Origin: CAYWRZ01 sp964460845
Lineage (GTDB): Bacteria; Bacteroidota; Bacteroidia; Flavobacteriales_D; UBA2798
Direction: 5' to 3'
Assembly (NCBI GenBank): GCA_964460845.1
Contig: CAYWRZ010000003.1
Location: 1 to 64,000, forward strand
Length of the DNA stretch: 64,000 nucleotides
Each line of letters begins with the position of its first letter. The first letter of the stretch is position 1. The notes beneath the pieces are model-generated. The model searched no databases. It was not told the origin of the DNA and saw only the letters and a list, made by a program, of their open reading frames with translations. Below, piece by piece: positions 1-8,637 of this stretch. The position numbers and the translations under genes are program-made.

Positions 1-163
1 GACGCTCACCACGTATGTATGAGGGGCGGGGTGATCCTTTACGGCTTCCGGAATCGGAATCGGAACGGCGTTCGCGGTAGCCTTTCTCGGGGCGTTCGTC
101 GCGCGATTGACGCTCACCACGTATGTATGAGGGGCGGGGTGATCCTTTACGGCTTCCGGAATC
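1..163. repeat. 108-bp-period direct repeat (55 bp identical copies)
   Basis: Bases 1-55 and 109-163 are identical. The period is 108 bp, which is 36 codons, so the repeat keeps the reading frame of the minus-strand gene. The first copy starts at the very edge of the window, so the array may continue outside it. Confidence 0.9.
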
Positions 164-343
164 ACGGCTTTCTCTACTGCCTCTTTCCTCCGAACGGGAA
201 TTACGTGCGTCGCGCGGAGCGGGCTTTCGATCTTTTTTATCGGAGCCGGAACGATCGGTATCGGATTGGCGGCTGGAAGGTTTTCGGGAAGATGAAGAGA
301 AGGTTTTTTTTCCTCGTGCAGGTCCTCTGGACTGACGTTTCAT
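1..343 (-). CDS. N-terminal part of a repetitive, basic, disordered protein; probably a pseudouridine synthase (partial)
   Basis: The minus strand is open from an ATG at 343 to the window edge (114 codons, C-terminus missing). The visible protein begins MKRQSRGPARGKK and is almost entirely Arg, Ser, Asp, Lys, Gly and Pro, so it should be disordered and RNA-binding. It contains a 36-residue repeat (108 bp period) beginning DSGSRKGSPRPSYIRGERQS. A perfect -7 box lies 26 bp upstream of the ATG, which supports the start. In Bacteroidota, RsuA/RluB-type pseudouridine synthases often carry such RS/D-rich N-terminal tails, so this is my best guess; no catalytic domain is visible, and another RNA-binding protein is possible. 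That it is a gene is fairly sure; the product is inference. Confidence 0.55.
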   Translation of the reverse strand, partial: MKRQSRGPARGKKTFSSSSRKPSSRQSDTDRSGSDKKDRKPAPRDARNSRSEERGSRESRDSGSRKGSPRPSYIRGERQSRDERPEKGYRERRSDSDSGSRKGSPRPSYIRGER

Positions 344-369
344 ATACTATTGGGGCTAAATTGAGAATA

Positions 370-377
370 CAAAGGTA
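370..377 (-). promoter_or_regulatory. -7 box TACCTTTG for the gene starting at 343
   Basis: The minus strand reads TACCTTTG, an exact match to the Bacteroidota consensus TAnnTTTG. A TTTTG that could serve as the -33 element lies 21 bp upstream. The box is 26 bp from the ATG at 343. Confidence 0.7.
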
Positions 378-385
378 GCTAAAAA

Positions 386-751
386 TCAAGCTGACGGACA
401 AAAGGCTCCCCGGATATGCGTGAGTAAGGGTTGTCCCCGCTCGGGCAGCAATACAGTCACCACATCAAAGCGCCATTCTCCTTGATGCGGATATTGTTCC
501 AAAAAGCGTTGTGCCGCGAAGATAAGCTGCTGTTGCTTAGCGAAGTGAACTGCTTCTTCGGGTGCGCCACGCGCCAGGTTCCGACGTGTTTTAACCTCGA
601 CAAATACGAGGAGTGTTCCTTCCAGCGCCACAATATCGATCTCGGGACGCCCGCAGCGCCAGTTGCGGTGCAGGATCTTAAATCCTTTCCGCTGAAGCAT
701 TTTACTGGCCACTTCTTCTCCATAAGCGCCCAATAGCCGATTTTGACCCAT
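386..751 (-). CDS. yraN: YraN family protein (UPF0102), endonuclease-like fold
   Basis: 121 aa, the normal length for UPF0102. The protein has the restriction-endonuclease-like core of the family: G34RPEID39 followed by a strand ending V51EVKTR56, which provides the acidic residues Glu37, Asp39 and Glu52 and the Lys54 of a PD-(D/E)xK site. The family is a small, broadly conserved cytoplasmic protein thought to act on nucleic acid; its substrate is not settled. It sits 42 bp upstream of the next minus-strand gene, which has its own promoter. Start is the first ATG; residues from MGQNRLLGAYGEEVA match the usual family N-terminus (G-x-x-GE-x-x-A). Confidence 0.9.
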   Translation of the reverse strand: MGQNRLLGAYGEEVASKMLQRKGFKILHRNWRCGRPEIDIVALEGTLLVFVEVKTRRNLARGAPEEAVHFAKQQQLIFAAQRFLEQYPHQGEWRFDVVTVLLPERGQPLLTHIRGAFCPSA

Positions 752-816
752 ACACGGATAAAAAACCGAAAACTATAACGCGGAAAGAATGCTTCAAAAC
801 CTTTTTTTGCGGAAGC

Positions 817-1746
817 TTACAGTTCGAACGGAAAATCTTTGCTGCCCGATACCAGCCGACTTTCAACGCTTGTTACTTCGAGCCGGGCAGGAGCGCCCAT
901 TATCAAAGCACGGTTATCGGGTATATGTCCGGCGGGAAAACCCATACATACCGGGTAAGCATAATTTTCTACATGACTTCGGATAATCTCTTCGGCCGTC
1001 ATACCGAAGGGATCGGCATTGTCTTGCATTTGCGTAAAGCCTCCCAGCACCAGACCGGCCAAATCACGAAGTAATCCGCTGCGTTTCAAGCTGATCATCA
1101 TTCTATCGAGATGATAGAGGTATTCGCCCACATCTTCAAGGAAAAGAATTTTCCCTTCGGGATTGGGTAGCGAGGCAGAACCCTGCATGGCATAGATCAA
1201 CGAAAGATTGCCTCCAAAAAGAATTCCTTCGGCTTTTCCCACACGCGAAAGCGGATGAGACTCCACCCGGTAAGAAAGACTTTCTCCCCACAGCGCCTTT
1301 TGCAGCGATTGCAAAGCTTCGGGGCTGTTGTTTCCCATATTCAAAGGCATGGTGGCATGAAGAGAAGGCAGGCCATACTGCGTAGAAAGATGCGCATGAA
1401 CCGCTGTAATATCACTGTATCCGACTATCCATTTGGGGTGTTGGTGTAAAGGTGAAAAATCGATCGCATCGAGAATGCGAAGGGTCCCGTACCCGCCTCG
1501 CGCACAGAAAATCGCTTTGACAGAAGGATCAGAAATCGCCTGCTGAAAATCGGACAATCGCTGTGTATCGGTACCTGCAAACTGAAAATGGGCGCTATAT
1601 AGATGCGTCGCTTCTTCCACCTGTAAACCCCAACTGCGAAGCAGCGCAATTCCATCGCGCAGATCAGTCGGGTTGGTTTTTTTGGCAGGAGCCACCACAG
1701 CCACTTTGTCGCCCGCTTGCAGTGGAGGTAGGGAAGGTATATTCAT
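817..1746 (-). CDS. Peptidase S66 family protein (LD-carboxypeptidase / MccF-like)
   Basis: 309 aa, usual length for S66. The catalytic triad of the family is visible: Ser111 in GYSD, Glu204 in FLEDVGE and His274 in PAGHIPDNRA. The N-terminal segment (L9QAGDKVAVVAPA) and the ARGGYGTLRILD motif are typical. Family members either trim tetrapeptides of peptidoglycan (LdcA, recycling) or cleave microcin C-type peptide-nucleotides (MccF); sequence alone does not decide, and with no signal peptide it should be cytoplasmic. It begins 3 bp after the stop of the serine hydrolase gene, so the two are co-transcribed, which fits a role in cell-wall peptide turnover. Confidence 0.9.
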   Translation of the reverse strand: MNIPSLPPLQAGDKVAVVAPAKKTNPTDLRDGIALLRSWGLQVEEATHLYSAHFQFAGTDTQRLSDFQQAISDPSVKAIFCARGGYGTLRILDAIDFSPLHQHPKWIVGYSDITAVHAHLSTQYGLPSLHATMPLNMGNNSPEALQSLQKALWGESLSYRVESHPLSRVGKAEGILFGGNLSLIYAMQGSASLPNPEGKILFLEDVGEYLYHLDRMMISLKRSGLLRDLAGLVLGGFTQMQDNADPFGMTAEEIIRSHVENYAYPVCMGFPAGHIPDNRALIMGAPARLEVTSVESRLVSGSKDFPFEL

Positions 1747-1749
1747 TAT

Positions 1750-2943
1750 TTAAAGCGTCGGTGAAGTTTCTTCAGGAAATACAAACGGTGATTCGGGATT
1801 TATCAGACTTAACAATTCTTCGATGCTGAGAAAAGGGCCGTTGAAATGATCCAGCACAACGATTACCTGATCCTTACTCAGGTTACGGATAAAATAGGTA
1901 CGAAAGCCTTTCCACCAGCCCGTATGATACACCACCCGGTAACCGGCAAACGATTGCTTGATTCTCCAACCCAAGCCGTAATTGTCTTTTCCTTTTTCCT
2001 CACGATCAGGGCTTTGCGGAGCAAACGCTTCTTCCCACACCGAGGCGGGCAGTAATTTCCCTTCGGCAATAGCCCTGTCAAAAAGATATAAATCATACAC
2101 GGTCGAATAGACCCCTTTATCGCCCACCACTCCGTTTTGATATGCATCTTCGACCTGTCGGCCAAGACGATCAAAGCCTTCGAGCCTGAACGGAATATCG
2201 GGATTACGCAACTTGTGATACACGAACGTGTGCTGCATACCGAGCGCTTCAAAAATTTCGCGCCGCATAAAGGTTTCAAAGGGTTCATCGGCCACCTTTT
2301 CCACGACCGAAGCCAGCAGCGCATAACCGGTATTGCTGTAGTCGAAACGCTGATCGGGCTGGTAATACACCTTCGGGCGACAACGGCGCATGATAGCCAG
2401 CACCGAATCGTTGGTCAGCACCTGCTTTTTATCGGGCCACTGATCTTCACAGAAATACAGGTAATTGCCGAGTCCACCGCGATGACAAAGCAAGTGGCGC
2501 AACGTGATTCCGGTGTAGGGAAAGCTGTCGAGGTACTGCTCGAGCGAATCGTCGAGGCTGAGCTTACCACGCTCGCGCAAGAGCAATACGGCCGCTGCGG
2601 TAAAGGGTTTAGATACCGAAGCAAGCTGGAATGTGTGCTGAAGCTGCAGACTGTCTTTCCCGCCGGGGGTGGTAAATCCGTACGACTGTTGATGAATGAT
2701 TCTGCCTTTTTCGGCAAAGAGCACATTGCCGCTAAAATCGCCGCGTTGCATACGGTGCAGCAAAAACGTATCGATACTTGTGCGCAGGGGCGCATAAAGC
2801 GAGTCGTAATAAGCCGTACTGTCGGGCACAGGCTTTTCGGCCACTTCGGTCGCCGATGCCTCGGGTACCGCACAACGGGTACTTAGCACCGCCACCGGGA
2901 AAAGCAGCAGAAACAATTGCCAGGGACCTAACCTGCGTCTCAT
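1750..2943 (-). CDS. Serine hydrolase, class C beta-lactamase / PBP-like
   Basis: 397 aa from the ATG at 2943. That start overlaps the stop of the upstream SUI1 gene as ATGA, which indicates translational coupling; the longer reading frame upstream lies inside that gene and is not used. An N-terminal hydrophobic segment (residues 9-21) exports the protein; the Cys at 24 is preceded by STR, a poor lipobox, so cleavage after ASA at residue 31 is also possible. The serine beta-lactamase/DD-peptidase motifs are present: S109VSK112, Y202SN204 and H340TG342. Members include DD-peptidases, esterases and true beta-lactamases; the envelope location and the downstream S66 peptidase favour peptidoglycan or peptide metabolism. 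Substrate unknown. Confidence 0.88.
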   Translation of the reverse strand: MRRRLGPWQLFLLLFPVAVLSTRCAVPEASATEVAEKPVPDSTAYYDSLYAPLRTSIDTFLLHRMQRGDFSGNVLFAEKGRIIHQQSYGFTTPGGKDSLQLQHTFQLASVSKPFTAAAVLLLRERGKLSLDDSLEQYLDSFPYTGITLRHLLCHRGGLGNYLYFCEDQWPDKKQVLTNDSVLAIMRRCRPKVYYQPDQRFDYSNTGYALLASVVEKVADEPFETFMRREIFEALGMQHTFVYHKLRNPDIPFRLEGFDRLGRQVEDAYQNGVVGDKGVYSTVYDLYLFDRAIAEGKLLPASVWEEAFAPQSPDREEKGKDNYGLGWRIKQSFAGYRVVYHTGWWKGFRTYFIRNLSKDQVIVVLDHFNGPFLSIEELLSLINPESPFVFPEETSPTL

Positions 2944-3284
2944 CCGCCGGCCTGTTTGGCTTTGTAGCCTGCCTTGAGTAAAATTTCGAGCACTTTGGCG
3001 CGGTGATCGCCCTGAATGAGCACTTCTCTGTCTTTCACGGCACCGCCTACTCCGCATTTAGATTTGAGCATCCGCCCCAAATCTTCCAAATCTGCTTGTG
3101 TACCCATAAAACCTGTAACTAAGGTCACCGATTTACCGCCGCGCTGCTTGCGATCGAGCATCACCTTTAGCTGCTGCTGTGCGGGGAGCAAGGTTTCTGC
3201 TTCCTCTTCCTGCGAATATTCGTAATGAAAATCCGGATTGGTCGAATACACCACATTGACACGTTCTTTCTTCTGCTTGCTCAT
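2940..3284 (-). CDS. SUI1/eIF1-family translation factor (YciH-like)
   Basis: 114 aa from ATG 3284 (MSKQKKERVNVVYS). A TTG seven codons upstream is also in frame but lies in the leader and overlaps a promoter-like GATCTTTG. Residues 40-110 form the SUI1 domain, with the basic K-x-RGGK-x-VTLVTGF stretch and the G-x-x-x-D-L-x-x-L-x-K-x-x-CGVGG-x-x-x-D pattern that is diagnostic. Bacterial YciH proteins resemble eukaryotic eIF1 and are thought to influence the fidelity of initiation. It is first in a three-gene operon with a serine hydrolase and an S66 peptidase; the functional connection is not obvious. Confidence 0.9.
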   Translation of the reverse strand: MSKQKKERVNVVYSTNPDFHYEYSQEEEAETLLPAQQQLKVMLDRKQRGGKSVTLVTGFMGTQADLEDLGRMLKSKCGVGGAVKDREVLIQGDHRAKVLEILLKAGYKAKQAGG

Positions 3285-3432
3285 AGAAATTCTATTGAGG
3301 TTCAAAGATCGGGAATCGCACAGGGGGTTACAAGTTTCGAAAGCTTATTTTTTCACAAAAAAGATCGGATAAATTTTGGCAACCGGGTTTACTTTTCGCC
3401 AAAAAGGCCCTATTCTTATGGTTTTTAAACGA

Positions 3433-3440
3433 TACATTTG
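3433..3440 (+). promoter_or_regulatory. -7 box TACATTTG, 3 nt before the TPR gene start
   Basis: TACATTTG matches TAnnTTTG exactly and ends only 3 nt before the ATG at 3444. Transcription should start at or next to the start codon, which implies a leaderless or nearly leaderless mRNA. The TTG at 3438 that would extend the frame is part of this box. Confidence 0.65.
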
Positions 3441-3443
3441 TGC

Positions 3444-4730
3444 ATGCGCTTACTGCTGTGTATTTCCCTGTTTTTTTATACCCTTCAGCTTTCTGCGCAA
3501 CCGGTAGTGGTATGCCACACGGCTGATCCTGAATCGGCTTCTGCCTGTTCCGAATCGCTACAGGAATCGTTCGAAAAAGCCGAAACCCTGCTGCTGCAAC
3601 GTCGGGCCTACGAAGCGCTGCAAGTGCTTGAGCCACTTAGCTCGGGCGACACCCTTCCCGACGGTGTATTTCGTTTGTGCGGCGCGGCTCATTTTTACCT
3701 CGAAAACTACAAGAAAGCGCTGTATTACACCGAAAAAGCGCTTGTGCTGAATCCCCACGATGCCCCTTCTCTTTTTCTTTCGGGAGAAATCTATCAAGCG
3801 CTCCAACGGCCCGAAGAAGCTGCCGTATTTTTCCTGAAAGCCTCCGATATTGATGCTGAACATCCCGAGGCCGGACTCCAATTATACGCGCTCTGGATGC
3901 GGAAAGAAGCTTATTCCGCTGCCGACAGCGTATTGCAGGTGCTGGAAAAAAATCACCCTCAACACGTGCAGGTAAGGCTTACCCGTGCAAGCTGGTGGCA
4001 ATGGAAAGGAGAATCTCGCCTTGCGATAGAGTTGGCACAACAAGCCATTTTACTCGATTCTTCCGACACCACGCCTTATGCCCTGCTGGCTTCCCTATAC
4101 CTTGCGCAAGACGATATCGCCGGAGCACTCGATGCCTTTAACCGCTGGATTACCCTTGACCCGGAAGATGCAGAAGCTTATCTGCAACGGGCACGCTTTT
4201 TCAACGATCAGGAAGAATACCTGCTGGCGCTCTCCGATTTGGAAGAAGCGCTTACGCTCGACTCGTCTCTTACCGAAGCCTGGCACGAAACCGGATATGC
4301 CAATTTCCAGCTTGGGCGTGTCGCACCCGCCATAGAAGCCTACAACCTTTATCTGCCCGCTCACCGGCAGGATGACCGGGGCTTTTTTAACCGGGGCAAC
4401 GCCTACGCCATGCTGGGTCGACACAAAGATGCCGAAGAAGATTACACCCGTGCCCTGGCGCTTTCTCCGCAACCCGATTATTACTACAACCGCGCGCTCG
4501 TATTGTATGCCCAACAAGAATACCGCGCCGCGATACGCGATTTGGATCAGTACCTCAAAGCCGTGCCTTCCGACCCCGAAGGCTACTATATACGCTGCAC
4601 CTGCCTGTACCTCGAAAACCGCAATGAACAGGCTTGCCTCGATTGTGAAACAGCGGCTTTTTTAGGTAAAAAAGACATTCCCCGGAAACTCCGGAAAACC
4701 TGTAAAATCTCCTACAAGAAAAAATCATGA
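3444..4730 (+). CDS. Secreted tetratricopeptide-repeat protein
   Basis: 428 aa from ATG 3444. Residues 1-18 are a signal peptide ending in QLSAQ, so the protein is exported to the periplasm or outer membrane. From about residue 40 to 410 it is built of roughly ten TPR units, each recognisable by the alternation of small and large residues (for example ALYYTEKALVLNP, AVFFLKASDIDAEHP, AIRDLDQYLKAVPSDP). TPR arrays bind other proteins; no enzymatic domain is present. The stop overlaps the start of the downstream methyltransferase (ATGA), so the genes are translationally coupled although their products act in different compartments. Confidence 0.85.
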   Translation: MRLLLCISLFFYTLQLSAQPVVVCHTADPESASACSESLQESFEKAETLLLQRRAYEALQVLEPLSSGDTLPDGVFRLCGAAHFYLENYKKALYYTEKALVLNPHDAPSLFLSGEIYQALQRPEEAAVFFLKASDIDAEHPEAGLQLYALWMRKEAYSAADSVLQVLEKNHPQHVQVRLTRASWWQWKGESRLAIELAQQAILLDSSDTTPYALLASLYLAQDDIAGALDAFNRWITLDPEDAEAYLQRARFFNDQEEYLLALSDLEEALTLDSSLTEAWHETGYANFQLGRVAPAIEAYNLYLPAHRQDDRGFFNRGNAYAMLGRHKDAEEDYTRALALSPQPDYYYNRALVLYAQQEYRAAIRDLDQYLKAVPSDPEGYYIRCTCLYLENRNEQACLDCETAAFLGKKDIPRKLRKTCKISYKKKS

Positions 4731-5887
4731 GTCAGGCTGCCGATACTTTTGAAATGACCGCTAAAACCTTCGAAGGACTTGAAGCGGTGCTGGCCGAAGA
4801 ATTGAAAACACTGGGCGCAAGTGCGATAGAACCCGGCAAAAGAGCTGTCACCTTCGAGGGCGATCAGGCTATGCTTTACCGCGCCAACCTGCACCTGCGT
4901 ACCGCCCTATCGATTCTCGTTCCGGTGCATTCCTTTATTGCCGACGACGAGGAAGAATTGTACCGCAAAGCCCTACAGGTAGAATGGGACGGCTTTTTCG
5001 ACGCCACGCAAACATTTGCCATTTCTTTTGCGGTCAACTCTACCCTTTTCAGGCATTCGCAGTTTGCCGCGCTGCGGGTAAAAGACGCCATCGTAGATTA
5101 TTTCCGGAAGAAAAAAGGCAAACGCCCTTCGGTCGATAAAGACAACCCCGATATCCGCATTAATCTGCACATCAGTGGCAATCGGGTGGTTTTGTCGTTC
5201 GACAGCTCGGGTACACCCTTGTTTAAACGCGGTTACCGCATCTGGCAATCGGAGGCGGGACTCAATGAAGTGTTGGCTGCCGGTATGATAAAGCTCGCCG
5301 GATGGAACGACGATCGCGACATGATCGACCCTATGTGCGGCAGCGGCACGCTTGCGCTTGAAGCGGCTATGATGGCTTTGAATATTCCCGCAGGTTACTA
5401 CCGCAACGATTTTTCTTTTTTCCGTTGGCCTGATTTTGATCGTGGACTTTGGGAAAAAATACGGCGCGAAGCAGGTACGCAAATCCGGCAAAAAATGAAC
5501 GCACGTTTGTTTGCTTCAGACGTGTCGGCGCGTAACATCGAAAGGGCAAAACACAACGCCCGGCTGTTTCCCGACGATGCTGTCACGTTCGACATACGCG
5601 ATTTTTTCGATTCGCCAGCCGCTACATTGCCCGCATTAGTGATCATGAATCCTCCCTATGGCGAAAGGCTCGCCACTGACGAAGATGTACCCGCTTTTTA
5701 CCACCAAATCGGCGATACATTAAAACAGCGTTACTCGGGCTGTCAGGCATGGATAATCAGCTCCAACCTTGAAGCCATCAAATCGGTAGGACTGAAACCT
5801 TCCCGCAAAATCCCGCTGTATAACGGTCCGCTCGAATGCCGTTTTATGCGCTTCGATTTGTACACGGGCAGCCTGAAAACAAAATAA
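4727..5887 (+). CDS. THUMP-domain class I SAM-dependent RNA methyltransferase (RlmL-like)
   Basis: 386 aa. Residues about 50-155 form a THUMP RNA-binding domain. The catalytic domain has the SAM-binding motif D201PMCGSGT208 and the N308PPYGERL motif of N2-guanine methyltransferases. The family member RlmL methylates G2445 of 23S rRNA; the E. coli enzyme is fused to a second methyltransferase (RlmK), but the single-domain length here is normal outside gammaproteobacteria. Acts in the cytoplasm during ribosome assembly. The start overlaps the preceding TPR gene by 4 bp. Which nucleotide is modified cannot be read from the sequence. Confidence 0.9.
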   Translation: MSQAADTFEMTAKTFEGLEAVLAEELKTLGASAIEPGKRAVTFEGDQAMLYRANLHLRTALSILVPVHSFIADDEEELYRKALQVEWDGFFDATQTFAISFAVNSTLFRHSQFAALRVKDAIVDYFRKKKGKRPSVDKDNPDIRINLHISGNRVVLSFDSSGTPLFKRGYRIWQSEAGLNEVLAAGMIKLAGWNDDRDMIDPMCGSGTLALEAAMMALNIPAGYYRNDFSFFRWPDFDRGLWEKIRREAGTQIRQKMNARLFASDVSARNIERAKHNARLFPDDAVTFDIRDFFDSPAATLPALVIMNPPYGERLATDEDVPAFYHQIGDTLKQRYSGCQAWIISSNLEAIKSVGLKPSRKIPLYNGPLECRFMRFDLYTGSLKTK

Positions 5888-5948
5888 ATTACCCACATTG
5901 AAATAAGCTTTTTCTGCCTTCGGTCACCTCAACTCTTCACTGCCGCCC

Positions 5949-8021
5949 ATGCCACGTCTTTTACTTTCTATCGCTTTTCTCTGCGTGTTTTTCAACGTCC
6001 GTTCGCAATCGCTGCGTCTGGAATTTGACTCGCCCGTGCACGATTTTGGAGCCATACGGGAAACCGGCGGACCGGTAACCCATATTTTTCAGTTTACCAA
6101 TACCGAAAAATTTCCGGTTACCCTTGTGCAGATCGGATCTTCCTGTGGCTGCACCGTTCCTTATGTGTCTGAAAAAACGATCGCGCCCGGCGCAAAAGGC
6201 TCGGTACGTGTGGAATATGACCCCAGTGGCCGACCCGGAAAGTTCGTCCGATCGGTAGAAATTCAGGCCGAAGGCGGAGGACTGTCGCATACGTTTTTCC
6301 TGAACCTGCGTGGCACCGTAATAAGCAGAGAGCTACTTCCCGAAGCAGAAAATCCGGTCGAAAAAGGGGCCGTATTGCAGCTCCGTCCCTTTGTTTATCC
6401 GGTGGTTAACACCTCCGATTTCAGGCTGCTGCACGATAGAGGCTTGCAGGATTTTATCAACGACCTGACCTACGAAATTGATCAGCACGAACTGGCTACC
6501 GTACGACTGGAATTATTCTACCCGAAAGGGAGCGGAGCCTTTTCACAACCCGAAAACCTTTTTCTTCCGGTAAAAAAGTTTCTCATCAGCGAACTCGAAT
6601 CGCGCAATTATTCTCCCCATCAAATCGCATTTAAAGAAGAAAAACCTGTAGCCGATCAGCGGCTCGAAAGCGCATACCTCAAAATTTCATCGCTGCTTCT
6701 GAACAACGACAGCATTCCCGAATCGGGCTATTATTTCCCCGGACCTTCGTGGGGCGAAGCCGAAGCCAGTGATGTAGCCGAAAACGATTCCGTTTATTTT
6801 TCGGGGCGCGTACATACCCTACACCGACAATCTGCCATAGACCGACTTAACCGGAAAGAAGAAAGTTACCTGCAATTTTTGGAAGAAAGTGTAAGGCTTG
6901 CGCTAATGCTGGGTAGGCTGGAGCTGTGTATCCGTTTGTCGGGCGAAGGGAAAATAAAAAACGAAGAAAAAGAGCGGAGAAAGCTGCTAAAAACGGCCGT
7001 AAGAATCGAAAAAGAGCTGCTACGCGATCTGCAAAAAGCCGGTATTCCCGAATCGCAAGTGGCATTTGCCGTACCGGTAATTCGCCTGTTGCCGGGCGAT
7101 AAGCCTTTAGACTATGAGCTGATGCTTGCCAGCCTGTTTCCCGCATTACCCGCTCCGGCCACTATCGCGGTGACCGACAGCCTTCGTTCCGCCACACACG
7201 AGGCTACTGCAAAACGCTATCAGGCGCCCTTACAACACCTGCCTGTGTACCGGCAACATTTTTCGTACCGGCAAAAATTTACCGATACCACCCGCAGCGA
7301 TTTCCGCAATTGGGCACAAGTGATCGCTACCGAGATCAAAGCCGGAAAAAAAATAAGTTTGCTGCTCGAAAGCAGCGCCTCTAACTCGCCTACACTGAAA
7401 AAATACGACAACGCGTATGTATCGCGAAAGCGGGCTACCGACGCAACCGATCGGCTTATACAATACTTCAAAAACCTGGGTGTACCTGTCGAAAACCTGA
7501 AATTTCAGGAACCCGTTTGCCTGGTTCAGGGCCCTGCCTACGACGACAGAGAATTTGCCATCGAGTTCTACGATCGTTTTCAGTATGTAAAAATTATCCC
7601 TGTGTACGATACCATCGGCGGATCCTTAGCCGAGCTTTTTCCTTATCAGGTAAACTTCAGCTACAACAATTTTGAGCTGCCCGTACAGTCTGAGATTTTC
7701 CAGCTTTTTACCGACCGTTTGCTTCCGGTAATCGATCGGCAGGGATATGTCAAGCTGATTATCGAGTCGAGCTCTTCAAAAGTACCCACACGTGCGCATT
7801 CGGGAAATGAGATTCTTTCGTTCCACCGCGCCGATCGGGCACGGGAAAAGCTCTACGAAGAAATACGCCGCAGGGGGTACGATCCGCTGCGCGTGATTGT
7901 TAGCGAAGAACGAATTTTGGTGCAGGGACCCGAGCACCAACCTGAATTTAACCAGCAAAGCCGTATCTACGAACGCTACCAGTACCTGAAAATTATTCCC
8001 GAGCACCTGCTTCGCCCTTAA
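5949..8021 (+). CDS. DUF1573 protein with degenerate OmpA-like repeats, exported
   Basis: 690 aa with a signal peptide (residues 1-19, ending FNVRSQ). Residues about 25-115 are a DUF1573 immunoglobulin-like domain, including the typical HDFGAI and SSCGCTVP motifs. The remainder contains repeated modules that look like worn OmpA C-terminal domains: each has a beta strand with ES-S near its end, a stretch resembling the RA-x-x-x-x-L helix, and two units end in the same phrase (YDRFQYVKIIP and YERYQYLKIIP). A coiled region rich in Lys and Glu lies in the middle (residues about 300-360). No catalytic residues recognised. A strong terminator follows. The DUF1573 call is firm, the OmpA relationship is my reading of the pattern. 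Confidence 0.75.
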   Translation: MPRLLLSIAFLCVFFNVRSQSLRLEFDSPVHDFGAIRETGGPVTHIFQFTNTEKFPVTLVQIGSSCGCTVPYVSEKTIAPGAKGSVRVEYDPSGRPGKFVRSVEIQAEGGGLSHTFFLNLRGTVISRELLPEAENPVEKGAVLQLRPFVYPVVNTSDFRLLHDRGLQDFINDLTYEIDQHELATVRLELFYPKGSGAFSQPENLFLPVKKFLISELESRNYSPHQIAFKEEKPVADQRLESAYLKISSLLLNNDSIPESGYYFPGPSWGEAEASDVAENDSVYFSGRVHTLHRQSAIDRLNRKEESYLQFLEESVRLALMLGRLELCIRLSGEGKIKNEEKERRKLLKTAVRIEKELLRDLQKAGIPESQVAFAVPVIRLLPGDKPLDYELMLASLFPALPAPATIAVTDSLRSATHEATAKRYQAPLQHLPVYRQHFSYRQKFTDTTRSDFRNWAQVIATEIKAGKKISLLLESSASNSPTLKKYDNAYVSRKRATDATDRLIQYFKNLGVPVENLKFQEPVCLVQGPAYDDREFAIEFYDRFQYVKIIPVYDTIGGSLAELFPYQVNFSYNNFELPVQSEIFQLFTDRLLPVIDRQGYVKLIIESSSSKVPTRAHSGNEILSFHRADRAREKLYEEIRRRGYDPLRVIVSEERILVQGPEHQPEFNQQSRIYERYQYLKIIPEHLLRP

Positions 8022-8027
8022 ACCAAA

Positions 8028-8058
8028 CTGCCCGCACAAAGGCGGGCAGCATCTTTTT
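8028..8058 (+). terminator. Rho-independent terminator after the DUF1573 gene
   Basis: Perfect 8-bp arms CTGCCCGC (8028-8035) and GCGGGCAG (8042-8049) with a 6-nt loop, followed by CATCTTTTT. It lies between two convergent genes, 7 bp after the DUF1573 stop. Confidence 0.85.
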
Positions 8059-8072
8059 CAGGAAAAGTCAAC

Positions 8073-8597
8073 TTATGCTTTTACGAGTTCTGCATGAATT
8101 TCGAGTCTTACAGTATCGCTCACGACCAATCCGCCGGTTTCGGTAAGCGCATTCCACTGTAAGCCGAAATCGAAGCGGTTAATTTTTCCGGTAATTTCAA
8201 AGCCGGCTACGGGATTACCGTCCATGCCTTTGGTAGCGCCGTTGAACGTCACATTGAGCTTCACCTCTTTCGTAGTGCCGCGAATGGTAAGATCGCCGGT
8301 GAGTTCGTACTCGTCGCCCGATTTTTTGCTGATCGCGGTCGATTTAAACGTCAGCTTGGGGTGTTCTTCTGCGTTAAAAAAGTCGGGCGATTTGAGGTGT
8401 CCGTCGCGCTGACTGTTGTTGGTGCTGATGCTGTTGACATCGGCCTCGAACGAAACACGTGCATCCGAAAAATCTTCTTTTTCGCTTTCGACCGTACCTT
8501 CAAACGATTGAAAGTATCCCGAGAGCGTAGAAACCACCAGGTGCTTCACCTTAAATTTCACCTCAGAATGTGCCGAATCTAATTTCCATGTAGCCAT
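8073..8597 (-). CDS. YceI family protein
   Basis: 174 aa, no signal peptide. Full-length YceI lipocalin-like domain: WKLDSAHSEVKFKVKHLVVST at the start, the R-x-x-HLKSPDFFN motif near residue 65-75, and the closing strand with SDTVRLEIHAELV. YceI proteins are beta-barrels that bind polyisoprenoid or amphipathic lipids; many are periplasmic, but this one appears cytoplasmic. It is divergent from an HxlR-type regulator with a shared, operator-rich intergenic region, a common pairing in Bacteroidota, so the regulator probably controls it. Confidence 0.92.
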   Translation of the reverse strand: MATWKLDSAHSEVKFKVKHLVVSTLSGYFQSFEGTVESEKEDFSDARVSFEADVNSISTNNSQRDGHLKSPDFFNAEEHPKLTFKSTAISKKSGDEYELTGDLTIRGTTKEVKLNVTFNGATKGMDGNPVAGFEITGKINRFDFGLQWNALTETGGLVVSDTVRLEIHAELVKA

Positions 8598-8637
8598 AAT
8601 TATCTGTGTTAATGGATGAATAATTTTTTACATCGCG

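Noticed and set aside
19..378. Plus-strand open frame of 119 codons at the window start
   Set aside because: It is antisense to the repetitive basic protein encoded on the minus strand, which has a perfect promoter and natural composition; the plus frame is a by-product of the repeat.
1750..2943. True antibiotic-resistance beta-lactamase
   Set aside because: The SVSK, YSN and HTG motifs are shared by DD-peptidases and esterases; nothing in the sequence indicates antibiotic hydrolysis.
3438..3443. TTG start for the TPR gene (also TTG at 25083 and 12179 for wzz and the SAM hydrolase)
   Set aside because: In all three cases the TTG is the last part of an exact -7 promoter box and so cannot be part of the translated mRNA.
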